Below, piece by piece: positions 18,264 to 27,888 of a DNA stretch of 64,000 bases. The DNA is from JBGTCD01 sp041749015 (GTDB lineage Bacteria; Bacteroidota; Bacteroidia; Cytophagales; Cyclobacteriaceae): NCBI GenBank assembly GCA_041749015.1, contig JBGTCD010000064.1:124001-188000 (forward strand). Reading direction: 5' to 3'. A program made the position numbers and the translations under genes. The notes below the pieces were generated by a model. The model made no database searches and had not been told where the DNA came from. It worked only from the letters and a program-made list of their open reading frames with translations. The first letter of the stretch is position 1. Every line of letters begins with the position of its first letter.

Positions 18264-19070
18264 TTAAACCAATTTATTGGCTTGCTTGATATAGTGTTCC
18301 AAAGCTCCAGTCATTGAAGGTGCATTGGGCAATGGGGCTTCTATGTCCAAAATCAAACCTGCGTCTTTCACCGCTTTGGCAGTAGTAGGGCCAAAGGCAG
18401 CGATGCGCGTATTATTTTGGTCAAAATCAGGGAAGTTCACAAAAAGCGAGTTAATGCCGGATGGGCTAAAGAATGCAATAATGTCGTAATAGACATTTTC
18501 CAAATCGGACAAGTCACTGGCCACTGTTCTGTAAATAATGGCTTCAGAATAGGAGAATCCGTTATCCATCAGAAATGAAGGGATATCGTCTTTCCTTATA
18601 TCAGAGCATGGGAATAAAAACTTTTCGTTCTTATGCTTCTTCAGGATTTCTAAAAGGTCGGTAGCGGTACGGAGTCCTGTGAAAATCTTGCGCTTCCGTA
18701 TCACGATATATTTTTGAAGGTAATTGGAAGTCTGGTCAGAAATGCAAAAATATTTCATATCAGCAGGCATCTCAACTTTGAGATCCGCACAGAGTCTGAA
18801 AAAATGATCTACGGCATTTCTGCTGGTAAAAATAACTGCGGTATGGGAAAGGATGTCGATCTTCTGCTTCCTGAAATCCTTAGTAGATACGGGATCCACC
18901 TGGATGAAAGGTCGAAAATCGATCTTAATATTATATTTTGAAGCCAGGTTGAGGTAAGGCGAATTATTGTCTTGCGGCTCCGGCTGCGAGACCAAAATAC
19001 TCTCTACTTTTTTAAGCCTTTGCACGTTAGGTACTTTAGTCATTAGTCCTTGCTCCTCTACTCTTTCCAT
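18264..19070 (-). CDS. hemD: uroporphyrinogen-III synthase
   Basis: Cyclises hydroxymethylbilane to uroporphyrinogen III in heme synthesis. It has 268 residues. HemD sequences are very divergent; the support is the two-domain alpha/beta pattern with SILVSQPEP, AVIFTSRNAVDHFF, FLFPCSDIRKDDIP, YYDIIAFFSPSGINSLF and RIAAFGPTTAKAVKDAG, all at the expected positions. It sits 11 bases after a DUF4271 gene, a pairing common in Bacteroidota. The start at 19070 may be nine residues too long, as MTKVPN follows in frame. Confidence 0.87.
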   Translation of the reverse strand: MERVEEQGLMTKVPNVQRLKKVESILVSQPEPQDNNSPYLNLASKYNIKIDFRPFIQVDPVSTKDFRKQKIDILSHTAVIFTSRNAVDHFFRLCADLKVEMPADMKYFCISDQTSNYLQKYIVIRKRKIFTGLRTATDLLEILKKHKNEKFLFPCSDIRKDDIPSFLMDNGFSYSEAIIYRTVASDLSDLENVYYDIIAFFSPSGINSLFVNFPDFDQNNTRIAAFGPTTAKAVKDAGLILDIEAPLPNAPSMTGALEHYIKQANKLV

Positions 19071-19081
19071 TGAGGATATTT

Positions 19082-20218
19082 TTAGGTTAAAATAATCTTA
19101 ATAGAAATAAGAAATGGTATCAATTCCGTCGCGCAAAGGTATGAAAATAAATGTACAAAACTAAAAGGGGCTGCATTCATTAATTTAAAATATATGAGTA
19201 ATGGCCTAAGTATTAAAATTAAAATAAGGCCTATTAACAGGACATCAAAAGTCCTGGTTAATTGTGTGTCGAAACCTAAAACAAATATAATCTGGACGAT
19301 CGCTACCACCCCAAACAGGATCAGAGATAGCCTGACATAATTCATAATATGAAATGGAAAAAACCCTTGTAGCCGAAACATGGCTACAAACAGGTTAACC
19401 AATATGACCTTGCCCAGGAATAGTCCAAGAATCAGAAGGGACAGGCTTGCCCAAAACAAAATTTTATTGATGGCATTGAGTGAGTGGTCTATTTGAAATA
19501 GCTCAATAGAGGCCGACCCGGTATAGACGAAAGTGCTCAACACCATGCCAGCAAGAAAAGCATAGAAAATCAGGTGGCCGATATTATAATCTGAGAATAG
19601 CTTAGCTTTAAATAAATTCTCATCCCGGTCTCTGAGTGCAAAGGCTCTGGAAATCATAAAAAACTCTGATGTGGCTTTAGGCCTGATGGTGGTCAGCACT
19701 GAGAGAAGGCCACCCAAAAAAAGTAATGCGGCAATAAAAAATGTCTTGAAGTGATCAGTGGGTCGGGAGGGCGCCATACCGAGATCTTCAGCAGAAAATG
19801 AAATCCCCCCTGGATAAATAAGGTGTGTGTTTACATCATTGAATCTTCCACGGTTTTGAAAGAGTCTGACTTCAATAAACTCATTGACTGAAATATTAAG
19901 CAGGCTATCACCAGGGATGATTAAGGGCCTTCTCTTTTCACTTACACCTATTATTTGATTTTTAAAGAAGGCGGAAGTGGCCGGTCCGGCCGAAATTTCA
20001 ATTTGCCTTCCTTTCAACTGGTCACGACCCACCAAAATCCTGATAAGATTAGGTGCTTTTTTTTTGACTGCTGGCCATGGCACCCAGGATTGGGTATTTT
20101 CATCATAAGATTCCCAATACGATCGAAGCGATTCGCGATGAAGTTCCTGGTCCTGCCCATAAATTGGAAAGTAGAATAAAGTTAATGCAGCATAAATCAG
20201 GGAAACTATTCTGGACAT
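19082..20218 (-). CDS. DUF4271 integral membrane protein
   Basis: 378 residues. A short N-terminal segment (1-21) looks like a signal or anchor, followed by a soluble periplasmic part to about 160 and then several hydrophobic helices to the C-terminus, the pattern of DUF4271 proteins. Function is unknown. It lies between a BamA/TamA-like gene (15 bases upstream) and hemD (11 bases downstream). The recurrent link with hemD suggests a role in tetrapyrrole use or membrane biogenesis, but this is association only. Confidence 0.8.
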   Translation of the reverse strand: MSRIVSLIYAALTLFYFPIYGQDQELHRESLRSYWESYDENTQSWVPWPAVKKKAPNLIRILVGRDQLKGRQIEISAGPATSAFFKNQIIGVSEKRRPLIIPGDSLLNISVNEFIEVRLFQNRGRFNDVNTHLIYPGGISFSAEDLGMAPSRPTDHFKTFFIAALLFLGGLLSVLTTIRPKATSEFFMISRAFALRDRDENLFKAKLFSDYNIGHLIFYAFLAGMVLSTFVYTGSASIELFQIDHSLNAINKILFWASLSLLILGLFLGKVILVNLFVAMFRLQGFFPFHIMNYVRLSLILFGVVAIVQIIFVLGFDTQLTRTFDVLLIGLILILILRPLLIYFKLMNAAPFSFVHLFSYLCATELIPFLISIKIILT

Positions 20219-20233
20219 CCGGCTGGCAATTTA

Positions 20234-21979
20234 TCAGAATTTGGCCATATATCCGAAGTGGATTTTTGAAAGGTTAAAACTAAAGGATTGGTCCGCCGTC
20301 CGACCCAGGGCATAAATAATATTCAGGAGCCCATTACCAGCCTGGAGCGCCAGGCCCACACCTAGCCCTGAAGGTGCATCGTTAAAAGTGCTGAGCCCGG
20401 TATCATAGCTGAGGTATGCCTGATCATACAACACTATTAAATATGAGGTTTCTTCGAAATAAAGCCGGAGTTCTAAATTTGAAAGGACCCATTCGGAGGC
20501 AAAAAACTCATTTTCATTAAACCCGCGAAGATTATTGATGCCTCCCAGCCGGTACATATCATTAAAAAATAAACGTTCATTGGTCACCCAACCACCACTT
20601 AATTTATGGAATAACCTGAGCTGCCTGCCAAGTGGCTGAAAATATAAAAAAGATAAATCCGCCGTGTACTGAGCGGTATTAAGTGCAACGCCTTCCAGAA
20701 GTTCCTCTGGAATGTTGGCATTTCTAAGGATCCGCTTATTACCTGCAGCAATTCTTGATATTAAACTAAAGCCCCTTGCTGGATTTCGTAAGGGTCGGAG
20801 GCGATTCCAGGTATAGCCCACACCATAATAACTGACATTAAAATCAGAAACTTCCGGCAAGCGTTCTAATTCCCCGGATAGGGGCACGCCTAAAATCCTT
20901 CCTGCCCTGTGATTTGAAAATACGGATATGGTGCGGTACCGATCCAGATCATATTCCAGTGCAGCCCTAAAATCTCTGTTGAGGAAGGTAGTATCTTCCT
21001 TGAAGAGGTTAAAATGGCCATCAAAATGTATGGGCGTTTTCAATAAGAATGGGTGCCGGTATCGGATATCCAAAACCTGACTTTGGGGTCTCTGTCGCTG
21101 CCAGAAAAAACTCAGGTGCTTCCCGGAAGAAAAAAGATTATTCAAATCAAGGTCTACCTGGCCGGTAAGCAGCAAGCCGCCATCAGCAGACTGATTTGGG
21201 AAAAATCCGATGATGCCATCAATGGCGTTTGAGGGGACATACCGTAGTGGCACATGCACCGTGGCCATTTCATTTTGAAAATGAATGGTGATCTCCCCAT
21301 TAAGCCGAAGGTAGGGCAGCCCCTCGATGCGCTCACTAATTGCGGCTACAGCGCGCTCCTGATAAGGCTCCCCGGGCCTGACGCCCAGGTATAGGCCCAA
21401 AAATTCTGGTGACACCCTGCTGGTACCGGCAATTTTTAAAGTATCAAAAGTAATATAGGGACCGGGATCCAGATGAAGCTGACCATGGATAACCTCTTTA
21501 TCTACATGAATGGAATCCAATCGAATAACTGCAAAGGGGTAGCCGTGGTTTTCTGAAAACCCCAAAATATTTCCATAAAGCCCCATGAGGTCCTTATGCC
21601 GGAACGGCTGACCTTTAAAAATATGCTCCCCCAGGCGCTCAGCTCTTAGGATCTCCTCGGGCACATTACCTGTACCAATTTGCACCCAGGAGAATTGCTC
21701 ACCCGGCCTTAAAGTCTGACATGTCGGGCCTGTCAACCATTGGGCTTTCCAGAACCCTTCTTCCTGCAAGGCTTTGATAAGTAGATTTTCTAGTAGGCCA
21801 TGTCTGAGGCTGTCCAGCCAGGGCCCTATGGGAACTCCTGATTTGAGGAGCATAAGGCTGTCTTCAGGCTGAATGCAATAGGTCCTGGTTGAGTCAGTAA
21901 TAGCCTGTGCTGCAGCCGGTATCCAAACCAGACTGGATAAAAAGTAAATTAACCCGCATAAATAAGTAATTTTGCCCAC
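20234..21979 (-). CDS. BamA/TamA-like outer-membrane protein
   Basis: 581 residues. A signal peptide (about 1-25) is followed by a POTRA-like region (about 100-230) and a C-terminal 16-strand-type barrel. The barrel has the Omp85 signature RLGGINNLRGFNENEF (about 479-494), the Arg-Gly-Phe lid motif of BamA/TamA, and ends in an aromatic (MAKF). The start is GTG at 21979; no in-frame ATG would keep the signal peptide. It is shorter than BamA, with about one or two POTRA domains, so it is an accessory Omp85 or patatin-type transporter rather than BamA itself. First gene of a DUF4271-hemD run. Confidence 0.82.
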   Translation of the reverse strand: MGKITYLCGLIYFLSSLVWIPAAAQAITDSTRTYCIQPEDSLMLLKSGVPIGPWLDSLRHGLLENLLIKALQEEGFWKAQWLTGPTCQTLRPGEQFSWVQIGTGNVPEEILRAERLGEHIFKGQPFRHKDLMGLYGNILGFSENHGYPFAVIRLDSIHVDKEVIHGQLHLDPGPYITFDTLKIAGTSRVSPEFLGLYLGVRPGEPYQERAVAAISERIEGLPYLRLNGEITIHFQNEMATVHVPLRYVPSNAIDGIIGFFPNQSADGGLLLTGQVDLDLNNLFSSGKHLSFFWQRQRPQSQVLDIRYRHPFLLKTPIHFDGHFNLFKEDTTFLNRDFRAALEYDLDRYRTISVFSNHRAGRILGVPLSGELERLPEVSDFNVSYYGVGYTWNRLRPLRNPARGFSLISRIAAGNKRILRNANIPEELLEGVALNTAQYTADLSFLYFQPLGRQLRLFHKLSGGWVTNERLFFNDMYRLGGINNLRGFNENEFFASEWVLSNLELRLYFEETSYLIVLYDQAYLSYDTGLSTFNDAPSGLGVGLALQAGNGLLNIIYALGRTADQSFSFNLSKIHFGYMAKF

Positions 21980-22017
21980 AGACCCATGAATCGCTAAAAC
22001 AGCGTAAAGTTAAGATT

Positions 22018-23151
22018 TTGGCAGGATTATATTACCACATACCGTTTTGTCGCAAAGCTTGCCATTATTGTGATTTTCATTTCAGCACTTCCCTGAAACT
22101 TAAAAACGATTTGGTGGCGGCCTTATTTCAGGAGGCCGATCTCAGAAAGGATTTTCTGAAGGGAGAAGCCCTGGAAACAATTTACTTTGGTGGGGGCACT
22201 CCCTCAGTGCTTGAGCCTTCTCAAATAGGAGCGCTTATTACAAAGGGCAAGGAAGTTTTTGGTTTTGCCAATGCTCCTGAGATCACATTGGAGGCCAATC
22301 CTGATGATCTGAACCTGGAATATCTTAAGGCCCTAAAACAGGCGGGCATTACAAGATTGAGCATAGGGCTTCAATCGCTTGAAGATGATTTGCTTCAATT
22401 GATGAACAGAAGCCATAATGTAGCCCAGGGCTTGGAGGCACTAAAATCTGCACGTACAGCAGGATTTGAAAATATCAGCATTGATCTGATCTATGGTTTT
22501 CCAGGGCTCAGGGATGATCAGTGGGCTAAGGCACTTGACCGGATGGTTAGCCTGAATCCCGAGCATATTTCAACCTATTGTCTTACCATTGAGCCGGGCA
22601 CCGTATTTGCCAATTGGGCACGTAAGGGTAAAATAATCCCCGCAGATGAGGATACTGCTGCGCGTCAATTTGAAACCATGCACGAAGTGCTGACCCAAGC
22701 CGGATACAATCATTATGAAGTATCAAATTTTTCGAAGCCTAGATATGAAAGCCGGCATAACTCCGGATACTGGGAGGATAAAAAATATCTGGGCCTTGGT
22801 CCTTCGGCCCACTCCTATGATGGCTCAGAGCGGTATATTAACATCTCTCACAACAAGAAATATATTGATGCCATAGAACAAGGATTAGTGCCTACCGCCC
22901 TTGATGAGAGAACTGAGGCTGACAGGGCCAATGAATATATATTAACAGGGCTTCGCACCTCCAAAGGGCTTAAATTTGCCAAACTAAATGCTATTGGTTT
23001 CAGGTTTGACAAGGAAGCCCTGGATTATCTTAAAGAACTGGAAAAAAGAAATTACTGTAAATTGGAAGAAGAAAGAATTGTGCTGACCCCTGGAGGCCTG
23101 CTCCTGGCTGATGGTATTGCAGAGGCTTTATTTTTTGACAATCCAGATTAA
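22018..23151 (+). CDS. hemW: radical SAM heme chaperone HemW
   Basis: 377 residues. The radical SAM cluster motif is CRKACHYC with Cys11, Cys15 and Cys18; the fourth Cys of HemN is absent (a Phe follows), which separates HemW from coproporphyrinogen oxidase. Family segments include YFGGGTPS, ITLEANPD, RLSIGLQSL and DLIYGFPG. HemW binds heme and inserts it into proteins such as respiratory enzymes. The start is TTG, giving MAGLYYHIPFC as in relatives. It diverges from the BamA-like gene by 38 bases. The downstream cyclase gene follows after 7 bases. Confidence 0.93.
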   Translation: MAGLYYHIPFCRKACHYCDFHFSTSLKLKNDLVAALFQEADLRKDFLKGEALETIYFGGGTPSVLEPSQIGALITKGKEVFGFANAPEITLEANPDDLNLEYLKALKQAGITRLSIGLQSLEDDLLQLMNRSHNVAQGLEALKSARTAGFENISIDLIYGFPGLRDDQWAKALDRMVSLNPEHISTYCLTIEPGTVFANWARKGKIIPADEDTAARQFETMHEVLTQAGYNHYEVSNFSKPRYESRHNSGYWEDKKYLGLGPSAHSYDGSERYINISHNKKYIDAIEQGLVPTALDERTEADRANEYILTGLRTSKGLKFAKLNAIGFRFDKEALDYLKELEKRNYCKLEEERIVLTPGGLLLADGIAEALFFDNPD

Positions 23152-23158
23152 AAATTGA

Positions 23159-23899
23159 ATGGAAACACGCATTAATTATAAGGGCCGCACCTGGAAAGCA
23201 GACCTGGATCAACCATTGGAAATAGGGATACCAATTAGGCAAATGGATAATCCCAACTGCTACGGCAGTCCGGTGCCTGAATTTAATCCAGTACAGCAGG
23301 GCGATTTCATAGGCAGCATTGCAAAAGGTGGTCCTGTAAATCACTATACCCTGAAAGTCACCCCGCATGGTAATGGCACCCATACCGAGTGCCTTTCACA
23401 TATTATGGACACCGGGGGACTGACTATTGGCCAATGCCTGAAGAAATTTCACTTTATCGCCTGTCTTATTTCAGTAAATTCCGAACAGGGAAAGCCTCTT
23501 TCAAAAGCCGATATTGTATCCGCTTTGGGAGACCACCGACCTGAAGCCCTGATCATCAGAACCATGCCCAACGATGATAAAAAGCTTACAGCAAATTACT
23601 CCGGCACCGGGCCGGCATTCCTTGATTCGGATGCAGCCAAATGGATCAGGTCTATCGGTGTCAATCACCTCCTCATCGACCTGCCATCAGTAGATCCTGA
23701 GGTGGATGGTGGCCGGCTTGCCGCCCATAAAGCCTTCTGGAACATTCCTGAAAATCCAAAAACAGAAGCCACCATTACAGAGCTGGTCTACATACCTCAG
23801 CAGATCATAGATGGCATCTATTTATTAAACCTACAGGTATTGAATCTGGAAGCGGATGCCAGCCCATCAAGGCCGGTGCTCTATAACTTAGAAAGCTGA
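23159..23899 (+). CDS. cyclase-family (kynurenine formamidase-like) metal hydrolase
   Basis: 246 residues. The cyclase-fold metal site is visible as PHGNGTHTECLSH with His70, His75, Glu77 and His81; the family normally has HxGTHxDxPxH, so the Asp is Glu here and the Pro-His tail is Leu-Ser-His. Conserved DLPSVDPEVDGGRLAAHKAF is present near 179-198. Members hydrolyse amide or ester bonds, as in N-formylkynurenine, isatin or cyclic substrates; the substrate here cannot be inferred. It is probably co-transcribed with hemW. Confidence 0.8.
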   Translation: METRINYKGRTWKADLDQPLEIGIPIRQMDNPNCYGSPVPEFNPVQQGDFIGSIAKGGPVNHYTLKVTPHGNGTHTECLSHIMDTGGLTIGQCLKKFHFIACLISVNSEQGKPLSKADIVSALGDHRPEALIIRTMPNDDKKLTANYSGTGPAFLDSDAAKWIRSIGVNHLLIDLPSVDPEVDGGRLAAHKAFWNIPENPKTEATITELVYIPQQIIDGIYLLNLQVLNLEADASPSRPVLYNLES

Positions 23900-23903
23900 A
23901 AGT

Positions 23904-25517
23904 TCAATCAGGCAGTTTATCAACTGCAGCAGTCTCCGAGATGACAATAGGCTGAAACCACTGAAATTTTTGGGTGGCATTCCATTTTCCATCTTTCAGG
24001 TAGGCTCCGCATCCCATAGATAGCCCTTTTTCTGATAAAATATTTGCCCGGTGTCCTGAAGACTTCATCCATTGATCGATGAATAATTCTGCACCTTGTA
24101 GATAGGTGAGGCCATCAAAACTTCTACTCTGCCCGGCGATATTCTCCGCGATAAAAGGGTTTTTTATTCCTGCCAGCTTTGCCCGGTCCTCGGTAGTTTT
24201 TCGGGACGGATCACGCGGATTTTCATGGCTGAAAAAATTGGATTCCCCCATACTTTTCGAATGGTGCCAGGCGGCCGCCTCAAGATGACTGGAGTACTCC
24301 AGAGGATCCAGTTTATGGATCGTGCGCTGTTCATTTGCAAGATAAAAAATTGCCGCATTGAGCAATCGATAGTCCAAATAATTGGTATTGATTGTTTGTT
24401 TAAATAAGTCAAACTTTCTAAAGTCTTTTTGACTAACTGATGCATACAAGGCCGTAGTCCACCTGCCATCTCTTTGATCTGATGAAGGGGCTAAAGGTTG
24501 TACTGCATTTACAGATTGTGTTAATGAGTCTCCGTTTTTCCATGATTCAGCTATTGCCTGGTGTGCTGGATCATCACTCATTTCATCCAGTAGGCTGGCA
24601 TAATTTTTTAACATCACTTCATCATCCATATAGTAGGTTTCCACCATCAGAATCAGATTTTCAACAAATTTTGGTATATCTTTCCTGACCTTATAGTACT
24701 CAACATCAATACTTAAATTAATAAACTCTCTGGTAAAATCCACATCAGGAGCACCTTCAAGGATTTTAAAAGCATAGTCCTTATAGATATCCAGGTCTTC
24801 AATATTTCCGGTTTCTACCACATCCCAAAAATAATATCCCATCACCTGCAGCATAACCCCCGGATAATCTGAGTGCAAGTTTTGAAGGGCCGCGGAATGT
24901 ATGATAGCCAGTTGAAATTCCGGGCTATTAATGTCATTGGTGTTAGATGAAAAATAATTCCAACCCGCAGGACTGCTGATATCTTCCAGAGTAAGATCTG
25001 ATAATTCATATTGATTGTAAAGGTCCGGATCGGCTTCCCGGGCTATCACCAGAAACTTTAACAACTCCTCCCTGGAGTAAGAGCCGGTCATTATGGCTTT
25101 TTTGAGATCGTCATACTCTGCTACTGATGCTCCCAAACTTAATAACACCTCCTCCCAGGCAAAGCCAATATGTCGTTTGATGATTTTGCCATCAGGATCA
25201 AAATAAACCAGGGTCGGATAAGCCTCAATATTAATCGAGTTCACCAGGCTTAGCTCTTCTTTTTCTGCGTCAATTTTATAATTGATGAATTTAGAATTAT
25301 AATAGTTGCCAACCTCATCAAGCGTAAAGATATCCCGGCTCATTTGAATGCATGGGCCACACCAAGTAGCATAAAAATCCACAAATATTGGTTTATTCTG
25401 ACGTTTTGCTTCACGCTTTACTTCCTCCCATGTCCCATTAAAAAACTGAATCTCATCTGCAAAAGCACTGGATGCTACAAAAAGAAAAAAAGGAATAATC
25501 AAAAATATCTTCTTCAT
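23904..25517 (-). CDS. exported thioredoxin-fold protein with C-terminal CAP domain
   Basis: With start at 25517, 537 residues. A clear signal peptide (MKKIFLIIPFFLFVASSAFA) supports this start over the one eight codons upstream. A DsbD-gamma-type thioredoxin domain (about 21-130) contains FYATWCGPC with Cys53 and Cys56. A helical region (about 135-385) follows, rich in Tyr/Asp/Leu. The C-terminal CAP/SCP domain (about 395-530) has LANEQRTIHKLDPLEY, MGESNFFSHENP, FIAENIAG and WMKSSGHRANILSE. It should act in the periplasm or outside. The combination of a dithiol oxidoreductase and a CAP domain in one chain is unusual. It converges with the cyclase gene. Confidence 0.85.
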   Translation of the reverse strand: MKKIFLIIPFFLFVASSAFADEIQFFNGTWEEVKREAKRQNKPIFVDFYATWCGPCIQMSRDIFTLDEVGNYYNSKFINYKIDAEKEELSLVNSINIEAYPTLVYFDPDGKIIKRHIGFAWEEVLLSLGASVAEYDDLKKAIMTGSYSREELLKFLVIAREADPDLYNQYELSDLTLEDISSPAGWNYFSSNTNDINSPEFQLAIIHSAALQNLHSDYPGVMLQVMGYYFWDVVETGNIEDLDIYKDYAFKILEGAPDVDFTREFINLSIDVEYYKVRKDIPKFVENLILMVETYYMDDEVMLKNYASLLDEMSDDPAHQAIAESWKNGDSLTQSVNAVQPLAPSSDQRDGRWTTALYASVSQKDFRKFDLFKQTINTNYLDYRLLNAAIFYLANEQRTIHKLDPLEYSSHLEAAAWHHSKSMGESNFFSHENPRDPSRKTTEDRAKLAGIKNPFIAENIAGQSRSFDGLTYLQGAELFIDQWMKSSGHRANILSEKGLSMGCGAYLKDGKWNATQKFQWFQPIVISETAAVDKLPD

Positions 25518-25726
25518 TATTTTAAAAATTTTAGGATTCAAAAAACGGCCTGTACCTCAATTTATTTTGGAATTAAACTTTTAAATGTAAGGAAAAAAAC
25601 TTTGTGCTTACAATTAAAATATCAGAGAATAAAACAACCTCATTTCAACCAATCATCCAGTATCCATAATATCCTGTAATGACCATTTGAAAAAAATCCC
25701 TAATTTAGTCTTTTGATTTAGCACCC

Positions 25727-26110
25727 ATGGACTCCCAGGAAAAAAAAGTCTACCTCCTTCTGATTGCTGTAATCTACCATTATCATGGCCTGGATAATCT
25801 GGAAAGGGAGCATCTGGAAAAAACCGCCGTGGAAATTAAGGGCCTCAAAGAGCTGGATTGGGTAAATGATTTTATCGAAAAAGACTACATTAATGCCTTC
25901 GAAAGGGCCAGAAAATATCTGAGCGAGTCAATTGGCGATTATCCCGAGGAAAAGAGAAAAAAATACATCAAAGCCGTGTGGGAGGCCAACAAAATCAAAG
26001 GCTTTATCACCGAAATGGAAGCCATAGCCATGATCAGGCTGGCAGAGGACTGGAAGGTTCGTGAGGAGCTGGCCCGGCTGGTACAGGGCAAGGTTATGAA
26101 TAAAAATTAA
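25727..26110 (+). CDS. hypothetical helical protein (possibly TerB-like)
   Basis: 127-residue, largely helical, charged soluble protein with no signal peptide. The helical pattern and the segment EMEAIAMIRLAEDWKVREEL could suit a TerB-like fold, but no diagnostic motif is seen. The gene lies alone between the thioredoxin-CAP gene and the regulator gene and converges with the latter, sharing a 4-base overlap at the stop codons (26107-26110). Start ATG at 25727; a weak AT-rich leader precedes it. Confidence 0.68.
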   Translation: MDSQEKKVYLLLIAVIYHYHGLDNLEREHLEKTAVEIKGLKELDWVNDFIEKDYINAFERARKYLSESIGDYPEEKRKKYIKAVWEANKIKGFITEMEAIAMIRLAEDWKVREELARLVQGKVMNKN

Positions 26111-26829
26111 AGACTCATCATATCTTTAAATTTTGCCGCCTGTCTTCGGCTTACCTCTACTTTTTCTCCACCTTTTAACTTTACCATGAGGCCCCCATTA
26201 AACCAGGGCTCTATGGTCTCCAGCCAGCTAAGGTTAATGATGTGCTTGCGACTTGCTCTGAAAAAACTCCGGTCATCAAGCTTTTCATCCAGGGCATTCA
26301 ATGACTTGTGGATCATTGGTTTGAAGTTTTCAAAATACACTTTAATGTAGTTGCCATCCGATTCAAATAGTCTGATTTCGGAAAGTTTTACAAACCAGCA
26401 ACGGTCTCCATCCTTCACAAATACCTGATCAGAGAGTCCAAGCTTTTTCTCATCTGAACTTGTTGATTTTTCTTTTTGCTCCTCCATTTTTAGAAGTTTG
26501 GCTATGCTTTCATTGAGCCGTTCTTCCTGGATAGGCTTTAGCAGATAGTCCAATGCATTGACCTCAAAAGCCTTGAGTGCATACTCATCATAGGCTGTGG
26601 TGAAAATCACTGCAGGCGTAAAATCCAGCATTTGCAATAGGTCAAATCCGGACTTTCCAGGCATCTGGATATCCAGAAGAAGAAGGTCAGGATTGAGCTC
26701 ATCAATCATCTTGACAGCATCATCAGCATTGCTGGCCTCCCCGATGATTTCAATATCTTTATGGTCTTCCAGCAGGCTCATCAGCTCCTTACGGGCCAGG
26801 CGCTCATCATCGATTATTAGTGTCCTCAT
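26107..26829 (-). CDS. LytTR-family response regulator
   Basis: 240 residues. The receiver domain (about 1-118) has Asp7/Asp8, the phosphoacceptor Asp53 in LLDIQMPG, and Lys98 in LLKPI. A linker rich in Lys/Glu follows, then a LytTR DNA-binding domain (about 140-238) with SEIRLFESDGNYIKVYFENF, FFRASRKHIINL and the ending VSRRQAAKFKDMM. It acts as a transcription factor controlled by the histidine kinase upstream, with which it overlaps by 23 bases, so the two are translated together. Target genes are unknown. Confidence 0.94.
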   Translation of the reverse strand: MRTLIIDDERLARKELMSLLEDHKDIEIIGEASNADDAVKMIDELNPDLLLLDIQMPGKSGFDLLQMLDFTPAVIFTTAYDEYALKAFEVNALDYLLKPIQEERLNESIAKLLKMEEQKEKSTSSDEKKLGLSDQVFVKDGDRCWFVKLSEIRLFESDGNYIKVYFENFKPMIHKSLNALDEKLDDRSFFRASRKHIINLSWLETIEPWFNGGLMVKLKGGEKVEVSRRQAAKFKDMMSL

Positions 26830-27871
26830 AGTAGATTTTCTGTGGTATGATCAATTCAGTTAATACGGTTTCATCGTTTTCATTGGCAATATGAAAATGG
26901 GCATCATCTCCATAAATCAGCCTGAGCCTTTGATTGGTATTTTTTAGCCCCAGGCCCCTGGCGCCATAATCCTTTCCATTCAAAGTCTTCATCTGCCCGG
27001 TATTCCGGATCCGGATGGCAAGCACTCCCGCATGTACGGAAGTATTGATGGAAATATTGCCGCCTTTTTTCAAACGGGAAATCCCGTGTTTTATGGCATT
27101 CTCCACCAAAGTTTGCAACATCAATGGTGGAATTTGAAAATTATAACTTTCCGGGTCAATTTCAAAGGAAGTATTGAGCCGTTCCTCAAAACGAATGGTC
27201 TCCAAACCCAAATAATCTTTCACCATGGACAACTCTTCTCCAAAATGCGTCAGCCTCTTTTTATCTGTTGTCAGAGCGTTTCGGAGTATATTAGAAAGTT
27301 GATTGATGGCCATTTTTGATTTTTTGGGTTCCTCCTCCACCAGGGCTCTGATGCTGTTCAGAGCATTAAAAATAAAATGCGGGTTCAACTGGGCCTTAAG
27401 GTTATTGAGCTCTATTTCATGGATAGCGGCCTGATGCTTCAATGCCAGGTTGTACCTTTCAAAATAATGGTATATCAAGTATAATAACACCCATAAAAAG
27501 ATAATAAAGGTGTAAACAGCCACCAACGCTCCAATAGTCGCAGGGTTGAAGGCCTCTTTATTGAAGAGTCCGATAGGAAAAGAAATAGATATCCGGCCTA
27601 GATAGACCAAAAAGGCAAGTACCACCACCGCGACCAATACCCTTGGGATCAGTCTTCTCATCCCAATTTCAAGCCAGCCCTTGTAGATTATAAAGTTACG
27701 GAAAAGATGGGTGGCCAAAAGAAATACCGCAGCTTCAAGGATCAGGAATGTCACCTGCCTAAAGGTAAGTTGGAACAACTCTGACTGTAATCCGGCGATC
27801 AGCAGCTGAAACAGCGCGTAAGTAGTCCACCCCCCAATTTGCAATGACCAATATAGTTTGGTTTTATTCAT
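26807..27871 (-). CDS. LytS-type sensor histidine kinase
   Basis: 354 residues. Four hydrophobic segments (about 10-30, 40-60, 75-95, 112-135) are followed by a His_kinase domain with the phospho-site His165 in QLNPHFIFNALNS and the HATPase N box LVENAIKHGIS. The ATP lid and G box (ARGLGLKNTNQRLRLIYG) are present. This is the small bacteroidete LytS-like kinase type. The sensor is membrane-embedded with no large extracellular domain, so it probably senses a membrane or cell-wall state. It overlaps the regulator gene by 23 bases. Confidence 0.93.
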   Translation of the reverse strand: MNKTKLYWSLQIGGWTTYALFQLLIAGLQSELFQLTFRQVTFLILEAAVFLLATHLFRNFIIYKGWLEIGMRRLIPRVLVAVVVLAFLVYLGRISISFPIGLFNKEAFNPATIGALVAVYTFIIFLWVLLYLIYHYFERYNLALKHQAAIHEIELNNLKAQLNPHFIFNALNSIRALVEEEPKKSKMAINQLSNILRNALTTDKKRLTHFGEELSMVKDYLGLETIRFEERLNTSFEIDPESYNFQIPPLMLQTLVENAIKHGISRLKKGGNISINTSVHAGVLAIRIRNTGQMKTLNGKDYGARGLGLKNTNQRLRLIYGDDAHFHIANENDETVLTELIIPQKIYYEDTNNR

Positions 27872-27888
27872 GATTGCCTTTTACCAGC

